64,000 nt of DNA from Pseudomonas khorasanensis (GCF_014268505.2 NZ_JABWQP020000003.1:1-64000); one strand, 5' to 3'. Counted from the stretch's first letter, positions 18,965-27,712 are shown. The notes: generated by a model from the letters alone, not told the origin. Made by a program: numbers and translations.

Positions 18965-19052
18965 GTGGTAGCGAGCCTGCTCGCGAATGCGTCGAGTCAG
19001 ACAACATCATCGTCGACTGACGTTTCGCCTTCGCGAGCAGGCTCGCCCCCAC
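18965..19052. repeat. REP doublet (GTGGGAGCGAGC type, slightly degenerate)
   Basis: Inverted units at 18965-18987 and 19030-19052 with single-base changes (GTGGTAGCGAGC, GCTCGCCCCCAC). It lies in the gap between copy 2 of the SdiA-regulated pair and the fumarylacetoacetate-hydrolase gene. Confidence 0.88.
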
Positions 19053-19071
19053 AGGGCTCGCAGTGATCGGT

Positions 19072-19737
19072 TTAGCGCACGCTGCTGGTAAAGCTGCGAG
19101 CGCCTGGCAATTCAAGAACAATCTCATCGCCGACATTCAACGGGCCGACGCCCACTGGCGTGCCGGTGAGGATCACGTCACCGGCCTGCAGCGAGAAGCA
19201 GCCGGCCATGTGCTGGATCATCGGCACGATCGGGTTGAGCATCGCGCTGCTGTTGCCGTCCTGGCGCACTTCGCCATTGATGGTCAGGCGAATGCCGATG
19301 TCGGTGAGGTCGGCAAACGTGCTGCCGACCACAAACGGAGCAATCACTGCCGCGCCGTCGAACGACTTGGCGATTTCCCACGGCAGGCCTTTGGCTTTGA
19401 GTTCGGCCTGTTTGTCGCGCAGGGTCAGATCCAGCGCCGGGGCGAAGCCGGAGATGGCGTCGAGCACTTCTTCGCGGCTCGGCTTGGTCGACAATGGCTT
19501 GCCGATCAACACGGCGATTTCCGCCTCGTAATGCACCGAGCCACGCTCGGTCGGAATCGTGAAACCGCCTTCCAGCGGCACCACGCAACTGCCTGGCTTG
19601 ATGAACAGCAACGGCTCGGTAGGCACCGGGTTGTCCAGCTCCTTCGCGTGTTCGGCGTAATTGCGGCCGATGCACACGACTTTCCCTATCGGGAAGTGAA
19701 TGCGCGTGCCGTCGACGTACTGGTGCTGATAGCTCAT
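19072..19737 (-). CDS. Fumarylacetoacetate hydrolase-family protein
   Basis: A 221-residue protein of the FAH family, with the metal-binding pattern HYEAEIAVLIG (E-x-E) and an Asp in the following region, the ICIGRNYAEHAKEL-like N-terminus and the terminal GDVILTGTPVGVG. Short members act as acylpyruvate hydrolases or oxaloacetate decarboxylases. It ends just after, and is probably cotranscribed with, the D-2-hydroxyglutarate dehydrogenase gene (gap about 40 bases). A role in clearing oxaloacetate or acylpyruvate next to serine synthesis is inference. Confidence 0.88.
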   Translation of the reverse strand: MSYQHQYVDGTRIHFPIGKVVCIGRNYAEHAKELDNPVPTEPLLFIKPGSCVVPLEGGFTIPTERGSVHYEAEIAVLIGKPLSTKPSREEVLDAISGFAPALDLTLRDKQAELKAKGLPWEIAKSFDGAAVIAPFVVGSTFADLTDIGIRLTINGEVRQDGNSSAMLNPIVPMIQHMAGCFSLQAGDVILTGTPVGVGPLNVGDEIVLELPGARSFTSSVR

Positions 19738-19778
19738 TTACCGACTCCTGCCTTCATTGATTCAACAGAGATTACCAA

Positions 19779-21173
19779 TCAAACCGCGAAAATCTTGCCT
19801 GGGTTCATGATGCCGTTCGGGTCGAACACGGCCTTGACCGCTTTCATGTATTCGATCTCGACCGGCGAACGGCTGTAGGTCAGGTAATCGCGCTTGGTCA
19901 TGCCCACGCCGTGCTCGGCGGAGATCGATCCGTTGTACTTCTCGACAGTCTCGAACACCCACTTGTTGACGGTGGCGCACTTGGCGAAGAACTCGTCCTT
20001 GCTCAGGTTTTCCGGTTTGAGAATATTCAGGTGAAGGTTGCCGTCGCCGATGTGGCCGAACCAGACAATCTCGAAATCCGGATAATGTTCGCCAACGATG
20101 GCGTCGATTTCCTGTAGAAACGCAGGCACTTTCGACACTGTTACCGAGATGTCGTTCTTGTAAGGCGTCCAGTGCGAGATGGTTTCGGAAATGTATTCGC
20201 GCAACTTCCACAGGTTCTGCAGCTGGGTTTCGCTCTGGCTCATCACGCCGTCCAGCACCCAGCCCTGTTCGACGCAGTGCTCGAAGGTTTCCAGCGCGCT
20301 GTTGGCCACTTCTTCAGTGGTCGCCTCGAATTCCAGCAGGGCGTAGAACGGGCATTCGGTTTCGAACGGCGCTGGCACGTCGCCGCGACCCAGGACCTTG
20401 GCCAGAGCCTTGTCGGAGAAAAACTCGAAAGCCGTCAGGTCGAGCTTGCCCTGGAACGCGTGCAGCACCGGCATGATCGAATCGAAATCGGCGGTGCCGA
20501 GGACCATGGCGGTGAGGTTTTTCGGCGCGCGGTCCAGACGCATGGTCGCTTCGACGACGAATCCGAGTGTGCCCTCGGCGCCAATAAACAGCTGGCGCAG
20601 GTCGTATCCCGTGGCGTTCTTGATCAGGTCTTTGTTCAGTTCCAGCACGTCGCCCTTGCCGGTGACGACTTTCATCCCGGCAACCCAGTTGCGGGTCATG
20701 CCGTAGCGAATCACCTTGATCCCGCCGGCATTGGTGCCGATATTGCCGCCAATCTGGCTGGAACCCGCCGAGGCGAAATCCACCGGATAGTACAGGCCGT
20801 TTTCTTCGGCGACGTTCTGCAGGTGCTCGGTGACCACGCCCGGCTGGCACACAGCGGTGCGATCGGTGAGGTTCACGTCCAGAATCTGGTTCATGTAGTC
20901 GAACGACACGACCACTTCGCCATTGGCAGCCACCGCAGCGGCTGAAAGCCCGGTGCGGCCGCCCGACGGCACCAGCGCAACCTTGCGTTCATTGGCCCAG
21001 CGGACGATCGCCTGCACCTGTTCGATGGTCTTGGGAAACACGATGGCGCTCGGCGCCGGGGCGAAGTGTTTGGTCCAATCCTTGCCGTACGCATTCAGGG
21101 AGTCGGCATCGGTCAGGACCTTGCCAGGCTCGACCAGGGTCTTCAGTTCATCAATCAGCGCAGGATTGGTCAT
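19779..21173 (-). CDS. FAD-binding oxidoreductase, probable D-2-hydroxyglutarate dehydrogenase
   Basis: A 464-residue flavoprotein with the FAD_binding_4 domain (VPSGGRTGLSAAAVA near residue 78; NIGTNAGGIKVIRYG) and a C-terminal FAD-oxidase domain ending in WFGHIGDGNLHLN and SAEHGVGMTKR, whose His residues bind metal and substrate. It is divergent from serA. In Pseudomonas the PHGDH-type SerA reduces 2-oxoglutarate to D-2-hydroxyglutarate to pull serine synthesis, and this dehydrogenase reoxidises it. The start at 21173 (MTNPALIDEL) is chosen over an upstream codon ten residues earlier. Glycolate or D-lactate oxidase activity cannot be excluded. Confidence 0.88.
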   Translation of the reverse strand: MTNPALIDELKTLVEPGKVLTDADSLNAYGKDWTKHFAPAPSAIVFPKTIEQVQAIVRWANERKVALVPSGGRTGLSAAAVAANGEVVVSFDYMNQILDVNLTDRTAVCQPGVVTEHLQNVAEENGLYYPVDFASAGSSQIGGNIGTNAGGIKVIRYGMTRNWVAGMKVVTGKGDVLELNKDLIKNATGYDLRQLFIGAEGTLGFVVEATMRLDRAPKNLTAMVLGTADFDSIMPVLHAFQGKLDLTAFEFFSDKALAKVLGRGDVPAPFETECPFYALLEFEATTEEVANSALETFEHCVEQGWVLDGVMSQSETQLQNLWKLREYISETISHWTPYKNDISVTVSKVPAFLQEIDAIVGEHYPDFEIVWFGHIGDGNLHLNILKPENLSKDEFFAKCATVNKWVFETVEKYNGSISAEHGVGMTKRDYLTYSRSPVEIEYMKAVKAVFDPNGIMNPGKIFAV

Positions 21174-21240
21174 CGACAGAACTCTCGAACAATTCATGGT
21201 CATCCTGAGAACGCTTCACGTCGCAGGTATGAGTGTTTAG

Positions 21241-21270
21241 CGGGGTGGCTATGCTAGCATACCGACCCCG
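21241..21270. promoter_or_regulatory. 30-bp near-perfect palindrome between the D2HG dehydrogenase gene and serA
   Basis: The left half CGGGGTGGCTATGCT and right half AGCATACCGACCCCG match as an inverted repeat at 13 of 15 positions. The centre TATGCTAGCATA (21250-21261) is perfect and contains a -10-like TATGCT on each strand. No T-run follows, so a terminator is unlikely. An operator or overlapping divergent promoters serving both genes is inferred. Confidence 0.6.
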
Positions 21271-21377
21271 CAGGACAGTGCCCAAGGCCAGATCCGCGGT
21301 GACGGCATTCTTGTCGTCCGGGTCAGCGTCTGCTGGCTATTTCCTGCCAATTTTCTCCGGGATACAGGTTTACGCAG

Positions 21378-22607
21378 ATGAGCAAGACTTCTCTCGATAA
21401 GAGCAAGATCAAGTTCCTTCTTCTCGAAGGCGTCCACCAATCGGCTGTCGACGTCCTAAAGGCGGCGGGCTACACCAGCATCGAATACCTGACGGGTTCC
21501 TTGCCGGAAGCCCAGCTCAAGGAAAAGATCGCTGACGCTCACTTCATCGGCATTCGCTCGCGCACACAACTGACCGAAGAGATCTTCGATCACGCGAAGA
21601 AACTGGTAGCGGTCGGCTGTTTCTGCATCGGCACCAACCAGGTGGACCTGGGCGCTGCCCGTGAGCGCGGTATCGCCGTGTTCAACGCGCCGTATTCCAA
21701 CACCCGCTCCGTTGCCGAGCTGGTGCTGGCCGAAGCGATCCTGCTGCTGCGCGGTATCCCCGAGAAAAACGCTTCCTGCCACCGTGGCGGCTGGATCAAG
21801 AGCGCGGCCAACTCGTTCGAGATCCGTGGCAAGAAACTGGGCATCGTCGGTTACGGCTCGATCGGTACGCAGCTGTCGGTTCTGGCTGAAGGTCTGGGCA
21901 TGCAGGTGTTCTTCTATGACACCGTGACCAAGCTGCCGCTGGGCAACGCGACGCAGGTCAACAATCTGCACGAGTTGCTGGGCATGTCCGACATCGTCAC
22001 CCTGCACGTCCCGGAAACCGCAGCGACCCAGTGGATGATCGGCGAGAAGGAAATCCGCGCCATCAAGAAGGGCGGCATCCTGATCAACGCTGCTCGCGGC
22101 ACCGTGGTCGAACTGGACGCCTTGGCGGAGGCGATCAAGGACAAGCACCTGATCGGCGCAGCCATCGACGTGTTCCCGGTAGAACCACGCTCCAACGACG
22201 AAGAGTTCGAAAGCCCGCTGCGTGGCCTCGACAACGTGATCCTGACCCCGCACATCGGCGGTTCCACCGCTGAAGCGCAAGCCAACATCGGTCTGGAAGT
22301 GGCGGAAAAACTGGTCAAGTACAGCGACAACGGTACGTCCGTTTCGTCGGTGAACTTCCCGGAAGTGGCCCTGCCGGCTCACCCTGGCAAGCACCGCCTG
22401 CTGCACATCCACGAGAACATTCCGGGTGTGATGATGGAGATCAACAAGGTCTTCGCCGAAAACGGCATCAACATCTCCGGTCAGTTCCTGCAGACCAACG
22501 AGAAGGTTGGCTACGTAGTAATCGACGTCGACGCCGAATACTCAGAGCTGGCCCAGGAGAAGCTGCAACACGTCAACGGCACCATCCGTAGCCGGGTGTT
22601 GTTCTAA
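21378..22607 (+). CDS. serA: D-3-phosphoglycerate dehydrogenase
   Basis: A 409-residue NAD-dependent enzyme that oxidises 3-phosphoglycerate, the first step of serine synthesis. It has the Rossmann motif LGIVGYGSIGTQ, the catalytic Arg in NAARGTVVELDAL, the Glu and the HIGGSTAEAQ His, and a C-terminal ACT domain (about residues 335-409, IPGVMMEINKVFAENGINI) for serine feedback. The length matches E. coli SerA. A strong bidirectional terminator follows. Confidence 0.97.
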   Translation: MSKTSLDKSKIKFLLLEGVHQSAVDVLKAAGYTSIEYLTGSLPEAQLKEKIADAHFIGIRSRTQLTEEIFDHAKKLVAVGCFCIGTNQVDLGAARERGIAVFNAPYSNTRSVAELVLAEAILLLRGIPEKNASCHRGGWIKSAANSFEIRGKKLGIVGYGSIGTQLSVLAEGLGMQVFFYDTVTKLPLGNATQVNNLHELLGMSDIVTLHVPETAATQWMIGEKEIRAIKKGGILINAARGTVVELDALAEAIKDKHLIGAAIDVFPVEPRSNDEEFESPLRGLDNVILTPHIGGSTAEAQANIGLEVAEKLVKYSDNGTSVSSVNFPEVALPAHPGKHRLLHIHENIPGVMMEINKVFAENGINISGQFLQTNEKVGYVVIDVDAEYSELAQEKLQHVNGTIRSRVLF

Positions 22608-22626
22608 GAGCAGCTTGAAGCAGAAT

Positions 22627-22659
22627 AAAAAAGGGAGCCCCGAAGGGCTCCCTTTTTTT
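22627..22659. terminator. Bidirectional terminator between serA and the DUF4399 gene
   Basis: Stem GGGAGCCC / GGGCTCCC (22633-22652) with a CGAA loop, A-run before and T-run after, so it works for both convergent genes. Confidence 0.93.
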
Positions 22660-23083
22660 ATTTCACATTGACCGTGATTTTTTCGGAAACGATGGACGGG
22701 TCGAACGGCATGTGGCCGCTGTCGCCGAGAATCAGCTGCAGGGTATGTTTGCCCGGTGCCAGTTTGATCGTCGCTTCAGTCTGCGCCTTGCCGAAATGCA
22801 TGTGGTGGGCGTCGGTCGGAATCGGTGCGCCTTCCTTTGGCAGGTCGTCGACATCGATCAGCAAATGATGATGGCCGGTGTTCTTGGTGACGTCGCCCGC
22901 CGGGGCCAGCGCGATGTTCTTGACGCCGAACTTGACCTTGAACTCCTGGGAGACCGTCGCCCCGTCCTCGGGAGAAACGATGAACACTTCAGCATCCTTC
23001 GGCGCCGGCGTCGCCGCACTGGCCAGCACCGAAACACCCATCAGCACACCGGCCAACGCTGCACGTGACATAAAGCTTTTCAT
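22658..23083 (-). CDS. DUF4399 periplasmic protein
   Basis: A 141-residue protein with a Sec signal peptide (residues 1-23, cleavage after ASA) and one small beta domain. It has conserved histidine-rich motifs NTGHHHLLIDVD and AHHMHFGKAQTE and the segment LGDSGHMPFDPS, which define the family. The His clusters suggest metal binding, which is not proven. A GGAGAAG Shine-Dalgarno precedes the start. Confidence 0.88.
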   Translation of the reverse strand: MKSFMSRAALAGVLMGVSVLASAATPAPKDAEVFIVSPEDGATVSQEFKVKFGVKNIALAPAGDVTKNTGHHHLLIDVDDLPKEGAPIPTDAHHMHFGKAQTEATIKLAPGKHTLQLILGDSGHMPFDPSIVSEKITVNVK

Positions 23084-23218
23084 TTTCTTCTCCAGTTTTT
23101 CCGTAAAATCCGCACGGTCATGACAACTTCATGACCATTCGTTGTCGAAGGCACTCGACAACCATAGCAAAGCGAGCCTGAATCAGAGCATCGCGATAAT
23201 GATTTCAAAGGAGTGACC

Positions 23219-23803
23219 ATGCGCTTGCTGCCTGGCCTGATCTGCCTGCTACCCCTTTTGAGCCCGCTGGCTCATGCCGAACTGATTGATGACGTCAACG
23301 ACCGTGGCGAGCTGCGCATAGCCCTTGAGGCTAATACACCGCCCTTCAATTACAAGGAAGGCGACACCCTGACGGGGTTCGAGGTCGAGCTTGGGCAACT
23401 TCTGGCCCGGGAGCTGGATGTGCGCGCCGACTTCATCGTCACCGACGAGGGCGATCTGCTCCAGGGCGTTGAAAGCGGCAAGTACGACGTCGCGCTCAAT
23501 CACATAGCACTGACACCCGAACTCAAGGATCGTTTCGACTTCAGCCAGCCTTACGGCAAGGTCGATGCGCAACGGCTGGCGAAGAAGGATGAGTCACCGC
23601 GCCCGATGGTATTGGTGCAGGCGTTGACTGATGAGAAGCCAAAAGCGGCGCAGCCACTGGAATTGGCCATTCCGTTTCAGAAAGGGAATCCGGCGTTTCA
23701 GGCCAGCCTTGAAAGTGCGATGCAACGGATCAAGGCCGATGGGCGCCTCGATGCGCTGACCGAGAAGTGGCTCAGCGGGAATGGCCCCGAAAGCTTGAAA
23801 TAA
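23219..23803 (+). CDS. Shortened periplasmic solute-binding protein (SBP family 3), lobe 2 mostly missing
   Basis: A 194-residue protein starting at 23219 after AAAGGAG, with a signal peptide ending AHA. Residues 20-105 are a good first lobe of a family 3 amino-acid-binding protein (ELRIALEANTPPFNYKEG, TGFEVELGQLLA, YDVALNHIALTPELKDRF). Where a usual 250-270 residue protein would continue through lobe 2, this one jumps to the returning C-terminal helices (GNPAFQASLESAMQRIKADGRL). The frame is intact, so it is a condensed protein rather than a frameshifted one. It may bind ligand differently, or act as a signalling or decoy protein. No ABC permease lies nearby. Confidence 0.8.
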   Translation: MRLLPGLICLLPLLSPLAHAELIDDVNDRGELRIALEANTPPFNYKEGDTLTGFEVELGQLLARELDVRADFIVTDEGDLLQGVESGKYDVALNHIALTPELKDRFDFSQPYGKVDAQRLAKKDESPRPMVLVQALTDEKPKAAQPLELAIPFQKGNPAFQASLESAMQRIKADGRLDALTEKWLSGNGPESLK

Positions 23804-23813
23804 CACAAAACCT

Positions 23814-23901
23814 GTGGGAGCGCGCCTGCTCGCGAATGCGTCAGGCCAGTCGACAACTTCGGTGCCTGACACGACCTCTTCGCGAGCGGGCTCGCTCCCA
23901 C
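23814..23901. repeat. REP doublet (GTGGGAGCGCGC/GAGC type)
   Basis: Inverted units at 23814-23836 and 23879-23901, between convergent genes. Confidence 0.9.
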
Positions 23902-23919
23902 AGGTTCTTGCACTGTTCG

Positions 23920-24405
23920 TCAGATCAGGTTTGCCAGGGCCTGCGCAGCTTGCGGCAGTTCAAGTTCGCTGAAGACTTGAACACCATGGCGCTTGAGCAG
24001 CGCCGCCGTCACGCCTTCGCCAGCCACTTTTACCCCACTGAACGTCCCGTCATACGTCAGCAGATTTCCGCAGGATGGACTGTTGGCCTTGAGCACCGCC
24101 ACCCGAATCCGGTGCGTGCGCACCAACGCCAGCGCCTGCCTTGCACCGTCCAGAAACTGCGCACTGACGTCCTCACCTTCCGTGGTGACCACCGCGGCGA
24201 CGCCATCCAGCACCTCACCGCCCTGCCCTCCGGGAATCTCCGCCGCCGCCCGGGGCGTCGGCAAACCACCGGCCACTTCAGGACACAACGGCACCACGCG
24301 CCCTTGCGCGACCCATTGTTCAAGCAGATCAAAAGGCCCGCTGGCCCCGCCGTCGTAACGCACGCGATGGCCCAGCAGGCAACGGCTGACCAGAATCTTT
24401 TCCAT
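23920..24405 (-). CDS. DUF523-family protein
   Basis: A 161-residue cytoplasmic protein starting MEKILVSRCLLGHRVRYDGG, with CPEVAGGLPTPR and LKANSPSCG, the conserved cysteines of DUF523. The start follows the stop of the oxygenase gene by two bases, which argues for translational coupling. Related proteins often sit beside DUF1722 or YbgA modules. The activity is unknown; the conserved Cys and Asn hint at metal or nucleotide binding. Confidence 0.88.
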   Translation of the reverse strand: MEKILVSRCLLGHRVRYDGGASGPFDLLEQWVAQGRVVPLCPEVAGGLPTPRAAAEIPGGQGGEVLDGVAAVVTTEGEDVSAQFLDGARQALALVRTHRIRVAVLKANSPSCGNLLTYDGTFSGVKVAGEGVTAALLKRHGVQVFSELELPQAAQALANLI

Positions 24406-24407
24406 GC

Positions 24408-25040
24408 TCAGAACGGCTCGTTGCCGCGCCGACGGAACCATCCGGTCAGCGACAGACGTTCGCGGTTGGCAGGCAAGACCTCGTGGGGCACTTCGCCGGA
24501 GAGAAACACCACCAGGCAACCGCCGGTAGGTTGCACGTCATGGACGCGCTCCTCGTTCAGGTACATACGCAACTGGCCGCCGTCCTCCGGCAGCCAGGCA
24601 TCGTTGAGGTAAATCACTGCCGAGACCATGCGCCGGTCGTCATCACGAAAGCGGTCGACGTGCTTGCGATAGAACGCACCCGGCGGATACAGGGCGAAAT
24701 GGCATTCGAAGTCTTCAAGGCCCAGAAACAACCCACGATTGAGCGCCTCGCGCAGGCTGTCCATCAGGCTCAGGTAACGGTCAGTGGCCTCGGCCTGGCC
24801 CGGGTCGATCCATTGGATATGATCGCCGCGAATGCCTTCGCGAATTTCTGAAAACGGCCCGCGCCCTACCGCCGCTGGCGCCAGCTCACCCTCGGCCTCG
24901 CGTTTACGGCACTCGGCCGCCAGCGCCCGGGTCAAACCAGGGGGCAGGAAAATGTTCTGCTGCGACCAGCCATGCTCGGCCACGTCGTCGACAATGCGTA
25001 ACAGCAGCGGGTGTTCAGAGGATATCGGCATGGCGCGCAT
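24408..25040 (-). CDS. 2-oxoglutarate/Fe(II)-dependent oxygenase, prolyl-hydroxylase type
   Basis: A protein of about 210 residues with the double-stranded beta-helix of PHD-type oxygenases. The metal triad is visible: His127-x-Asp129 in YRKHVDRF and His186 in GEVPHEVLP, with Arg193 or Arg195 for 2-oxoglutarate. The start is uncertain, either ATG at 25040 or at 25031 three codons later, neither with a good Shine-Dalgarno. Bacterial relatives hydroxylate prolines in elongation factor Tu; that target is possible here but not shown. It overlaps closely with the DUF523 gene downstream. Confidence 0.87.
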   Translation of the reverse strand: MRAMPISSEHPLLLRIVDDVAEHGWSQQNIFLPPGLTRALAAECRKREAEGELAPAAVGRGPFSEIREGIRGDHIQWIDPGQAEATDRYLSLMDSLREALNRGLFLGLEDFECHFALYPPGAFYRKHVDRFRDDDRRMVSAVIYLNDAWLPEDGGQLRMYLNEERVHDVQPTGGCLVVFLSGEVPHEVLPANRERLSLTGWFRRRGNEPF

Positions 25041-25148
25041 AGTATGCCGGCGGCAACAAATCCGACAGAGCCACGCGGCGCCTTGATACGAATTCTCGAC
25101 AAGTACCGGCACCGCACGGAGAATAGTCCGCTGCTGACAGGAGTCCCT

Positions 25149-25880
25149 ATGCGCCGTTTGCTTTTTTCACTGTTGATGTTCTGTGTTTTGCCCGCTTGGG
25201 CGGACGGCTACGATCAGCTCTACAAGGTCGCCGGCTGGCCAGAACAACGCGCGCATTTCAACGATGCCTTGAGTGCTGCGCAGCAGCGCTATCAGAACAG
25301 CCTGCCGCCCGCCGTGTTTCAGGCGCTGGTGAATAACAGCAACCAGCGTTTCGCGCCGCAGGCCATGGACCAACGCGCCGAAGCCCAGTTGCGGCAGAAG
25401 CTCGCCGATCCGAAACCGGCCCTGACCTTCTTTCAATCTCCGCTGGGCAAGAAAATCGTCGCCGCCGAACTGCTCGCGACCCGTCGCGATCAACTTGCGA
25501 AAAATGCCCAGGGCCTGCCGAAAATGCAGGTCAGCGACAGCCGCTTGCTGATTATCGGCCACCTCGCCCAGGCCTTGCCCGCCCGTGAAGCCGGCGCCGA
25601 AGTCAGCCTGGCAATTGCCGGCGTGGCGGCGGACAGCCTGAGTTCGATGATCCCCGGCCTGCTCGGCGGTGGTCAGGCGCAGGGCATGCTGAACGGTCAG
25701 CGTCAGCGCCTGATGGATCAGATTGGCGCCGACGTGAACAACACGCTGCTCTACGTTTACCGCGACTTGTCGGATGAAGAGCTGGAAGAGTTTGCGACGT
25801 TTGCCGAATCGACCGAGGGCAAGGCCTACTATCAAGCGGCATTGGCGGCGATTCGGGCGGGGTTGGCGGTCGGCCAGTGA
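25149..25880 (+). CDS. DUF2059 exported protein
   Basis: A 243-residue protein with a signal peptide (LLFSLLMFCVLPAWA, cleavage near residue 18) and an all-helical body. The C-terminal DUF2059 segment (about 165-235) contains YVYRDLSDEELEEFATFAES and TEGKAYYQAA. The start at 25149 is preferred because AGGAG lies just upstream; upstream in-frame codons overlap the divergent oxygenase gene. The function is unknown. Confidence 0.83.
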   Translation: MRRLLFSLLMFCVLPAWADGYDQLYKVAGWPEQRAHFNDALSAAQQRYQNSLPPAVFQALVNNSNQRFAPQAMDQRAEAQLRQKLADPKPALTFFQSPLGKKIVAAELLATRRDQLAKNAQGLPKMQVSDSRLLIIGHLAQALPAREAGAEVSLAIAGVAADSLSSMIPGLLGGGQAQGMLNGQRQRLMDQIGADVNNTLLYVYRDLSDEELEEFATFAESTEGKAYYQAALAAIRAGLAVGQ

Positions 25881-25903
25881 TGTTCGTTACCTGAAAGATC
25901 GCA

Positions 25904-25968
25904 TTCGCGAGCAGGCTCGCTCCCACAGTTGTAACGCATTCCCCTGTGGGAGCGAGCCTGCTCGCGAA
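25904..25968. repeat. REP doublet (GTGGGAGCGAGC type)
   Basis: Inverted units at 25904-25926 and 25946-25968 with a short 19-base loop, between convergent genes. Confidence 0.9.
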
Positions 25969-25984
25969 GAGGCCCTCCCAGGCA

Positions 25985-26932
25985 CTAGAGATTCCGCCCC
26001 CTGATCCGCTTGCTCAGGAACTCGAAATACTCCTCGCGCATCTCCGCTGTCTCATTCGCCAGATGATGCCGCGCCTCGGCCAGCAGCAGAATCTGCGGCC
26101 GGTCAAACTTCCATTTCAACACCTGCAGATTGTGCTGCCAGTCCACGGTCATGTCCGCCTGCCCCTGAATGATCAGCGGCCGTCGCGGACTTTTTTTCGC
26201 GTGCTCGACGCGAATGATCCAGCGCGACAAGGCGCCCACCCATCGCGTCGGCAAGCGCCGCGGCTGCAACGGATCGGCCTGGAGAAAAGGCAAGAAATCC
26301 GGATCGTTGGAATTCTCGCTGAAGCGTCGCGCGACACCTCGCACAAACGGCCGAAGCAGGTAGTAACTCAGTTGCGACCAGCCCCACGCCCGAGGCCGCA
26401 CCAACGGCGCCATGAGAATCACCTGCCCCTGCGCCGGGCTGTTCTCGCCATGGTTGAGCAGGTGATCGACGACAATCGCGCCACCGGTGCTCTGCCCGCA
26501 CAAATGCCACGGCTGCGGCAGCGAGATTGAATTCGCTTCGGCGAACAGCGCCTGCAACACATCCTGGTATTCGGAAAAATCGCGAATGCTCGCTCGCGGC
26601 CCGCTCGACAGACCATGCCCCGGCAGGTCGCAGGCGATCACGGCGAAATCCTGATCCAGCGCCCACTCGATCACATGCCGGTAGAGCCCGATGTGATCGT
26701 AGTAACCGTGCAGCAGAAAAAGCGTTGCCTTGACCTTCTCCGGCCACCAGCAATGGCTGACCAGTTCATAACCATCCACTTCGAAACGGCCCATCCCGCG
26801 CCAGACATCCCGTTCGGGAAAATCGGTCTGGTAAAAGCGCTGATAGGCCTTGGCCTCGTCCGATAACGGCTGCCACTGGGCCAATGGCTTGAGGCTGGCG
26901 CGTAAATGATCGGGGTCGAAGGTATCGGGCAT
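25985..26932 (-). CDS. Alpha/beta hydrolase, monoacylglycerol lipase/lysophospholipase type
   Basis: A 315-residue cytoplasmic hydrolase. It has the HGYYDHIGLYRH oxyanion region, GHGLSSGPRA, nucleophile Ser148 in CGQSTGGA, an acidic residue in QGQADMTVDW and catalytic His in EARHHLANE. The combination places it in the Hydrolase_4 (PldB-like) group. The natural substrate is unknown; lysophospholipids or monoacylglycerols are likely. Confidence 0.88.
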   Translation of the reverse strand: MPDTFDPDHLRASLKPLAQWQPLSDEAKAYQRFYQTDFPERDVWRGMGRFEVDGYELVSHCWWPEKVKATLFLLHGYYDHIGLYRHVIEWALDQDFAVIACDLPGHGLSSGPRASIRDFSEYQDVLQALFAEANSISLPQPWHLCGQSTGGAIVVDHLLNHGENSPAQGQVILMAPLVRPRAWGWSQLSYYLLRPFVRGVARRFSENSNDPDFLPFLQADPLQPRRLPTRWVGALSRWIIRVEHAKKSPRRPLIIQGQADMTVDWQHNLQVLKWKFDRPQILLLAEARHHLANETAEMREEYFEFLSKRIRGRNL

Positions 26933-27031
26933 GCGGACTTTCCAAAGCGGTAAACGGACTTTATCGGCCTGCGATATTCATCTGTCGTGACAGACATGGC
27001 AAGCTAGCCGGCCTTTCGAGGATCGAAAACC

Positions 27032-27610
27032 ATGCGTTCGCCCTACCGCACCGCACTGTTCGCCAGCCTGCTCGCGCTGATCTGCGCCGGGGTGCTGTGG
27101 GCGGCGTATGACTGGTTTCAGGGCCGTTATCTGCGCGCATTCAGCGAACACACGGCGGTGTTTTCCGGCGATCCGCTGCGCCTGCCGGACAATCTCGCCG
27201 GTCCGGGCAATATCCGCTTCGTGCACTTCTGGGACCCGGCCTGCCCGTGCAATGTCGGCAATCAACAGCACCTGACGGAGATGGTCGAACAGTTCGGCGC
27301 CAGGGGTGTGGAGTTTTTCGCAGTGCAGAAACCTGGCAGCCACGGCCAATTGCCCGCCACCCTCGCCGGCGTGAAAACCATCATCGTGTTACCCGGCTCC
27401 GAACAGATCCCCGCCAGCCCCGCCGTGGCGATCTGGGACCGCAGCGGCAAACTCGCCTACTTCGGCCCGTACAGCGAAGGGCTGACCTGTAATTCCAGCA
27501 ACAGTTTTATCGAGCCGATCTTGCATGCCCTGACAGAAGATCGTCCGGTCAATGCTACGCGCACGCTGGCGGTGGGTTGTTACTGCCCCTGGCCGGTTGA
27601 AACGAAGTAA
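27032..27610 (+). CDS. Thioredoxin-like membrane-anchored protein, DUF6436 type
   Basis: A 192-residue protein with an N-terminal membrane segment (about 8-28) and a periplasmic thioredoxin-like domain. Where thioredoxins have CxxC it carries Cys71-Pro-Cys73 (FWDPACPCNVGNQQH), followed by a second strand with a cis-Pro-like segment IPASPAVAIWDRSGKL. More cysteines occur near the C-terminus (GLTCNSS, VGCYCPWP). A redox or metal-binding role is likely but the partner is unknown. It is divergent from the hydrolase gene and precedes the acylase gene by about 100 bases. Confidence 0.8.
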   Translation: MRSPYRTALFASLLALICAGVLWAAYDWFQGRYLRAFSEHTAVFSGDPLRLPDNLAGPGNIRFVHFWDPACPCNVGNQQHLTEMVEQFGARGVEFFAVQKPGSHGQLPATLAGVKTIIVLPGSEQIPASPAVAIWDRSGKLAYFGPYSEGLTCNSSNSFIEPILHALTEDRPVNATRTLAVGCYCPWPVETK

Positions 27611-27712
27611 GGCATTCCGGACTTTTCAAGGATAACGCTGCACCGCACAGAACCTCTGTGCTAAATCTCTGCAGCCCGACGGGCGACCCTTTCGCCTGCA
27701 CAAGGAGTCACC

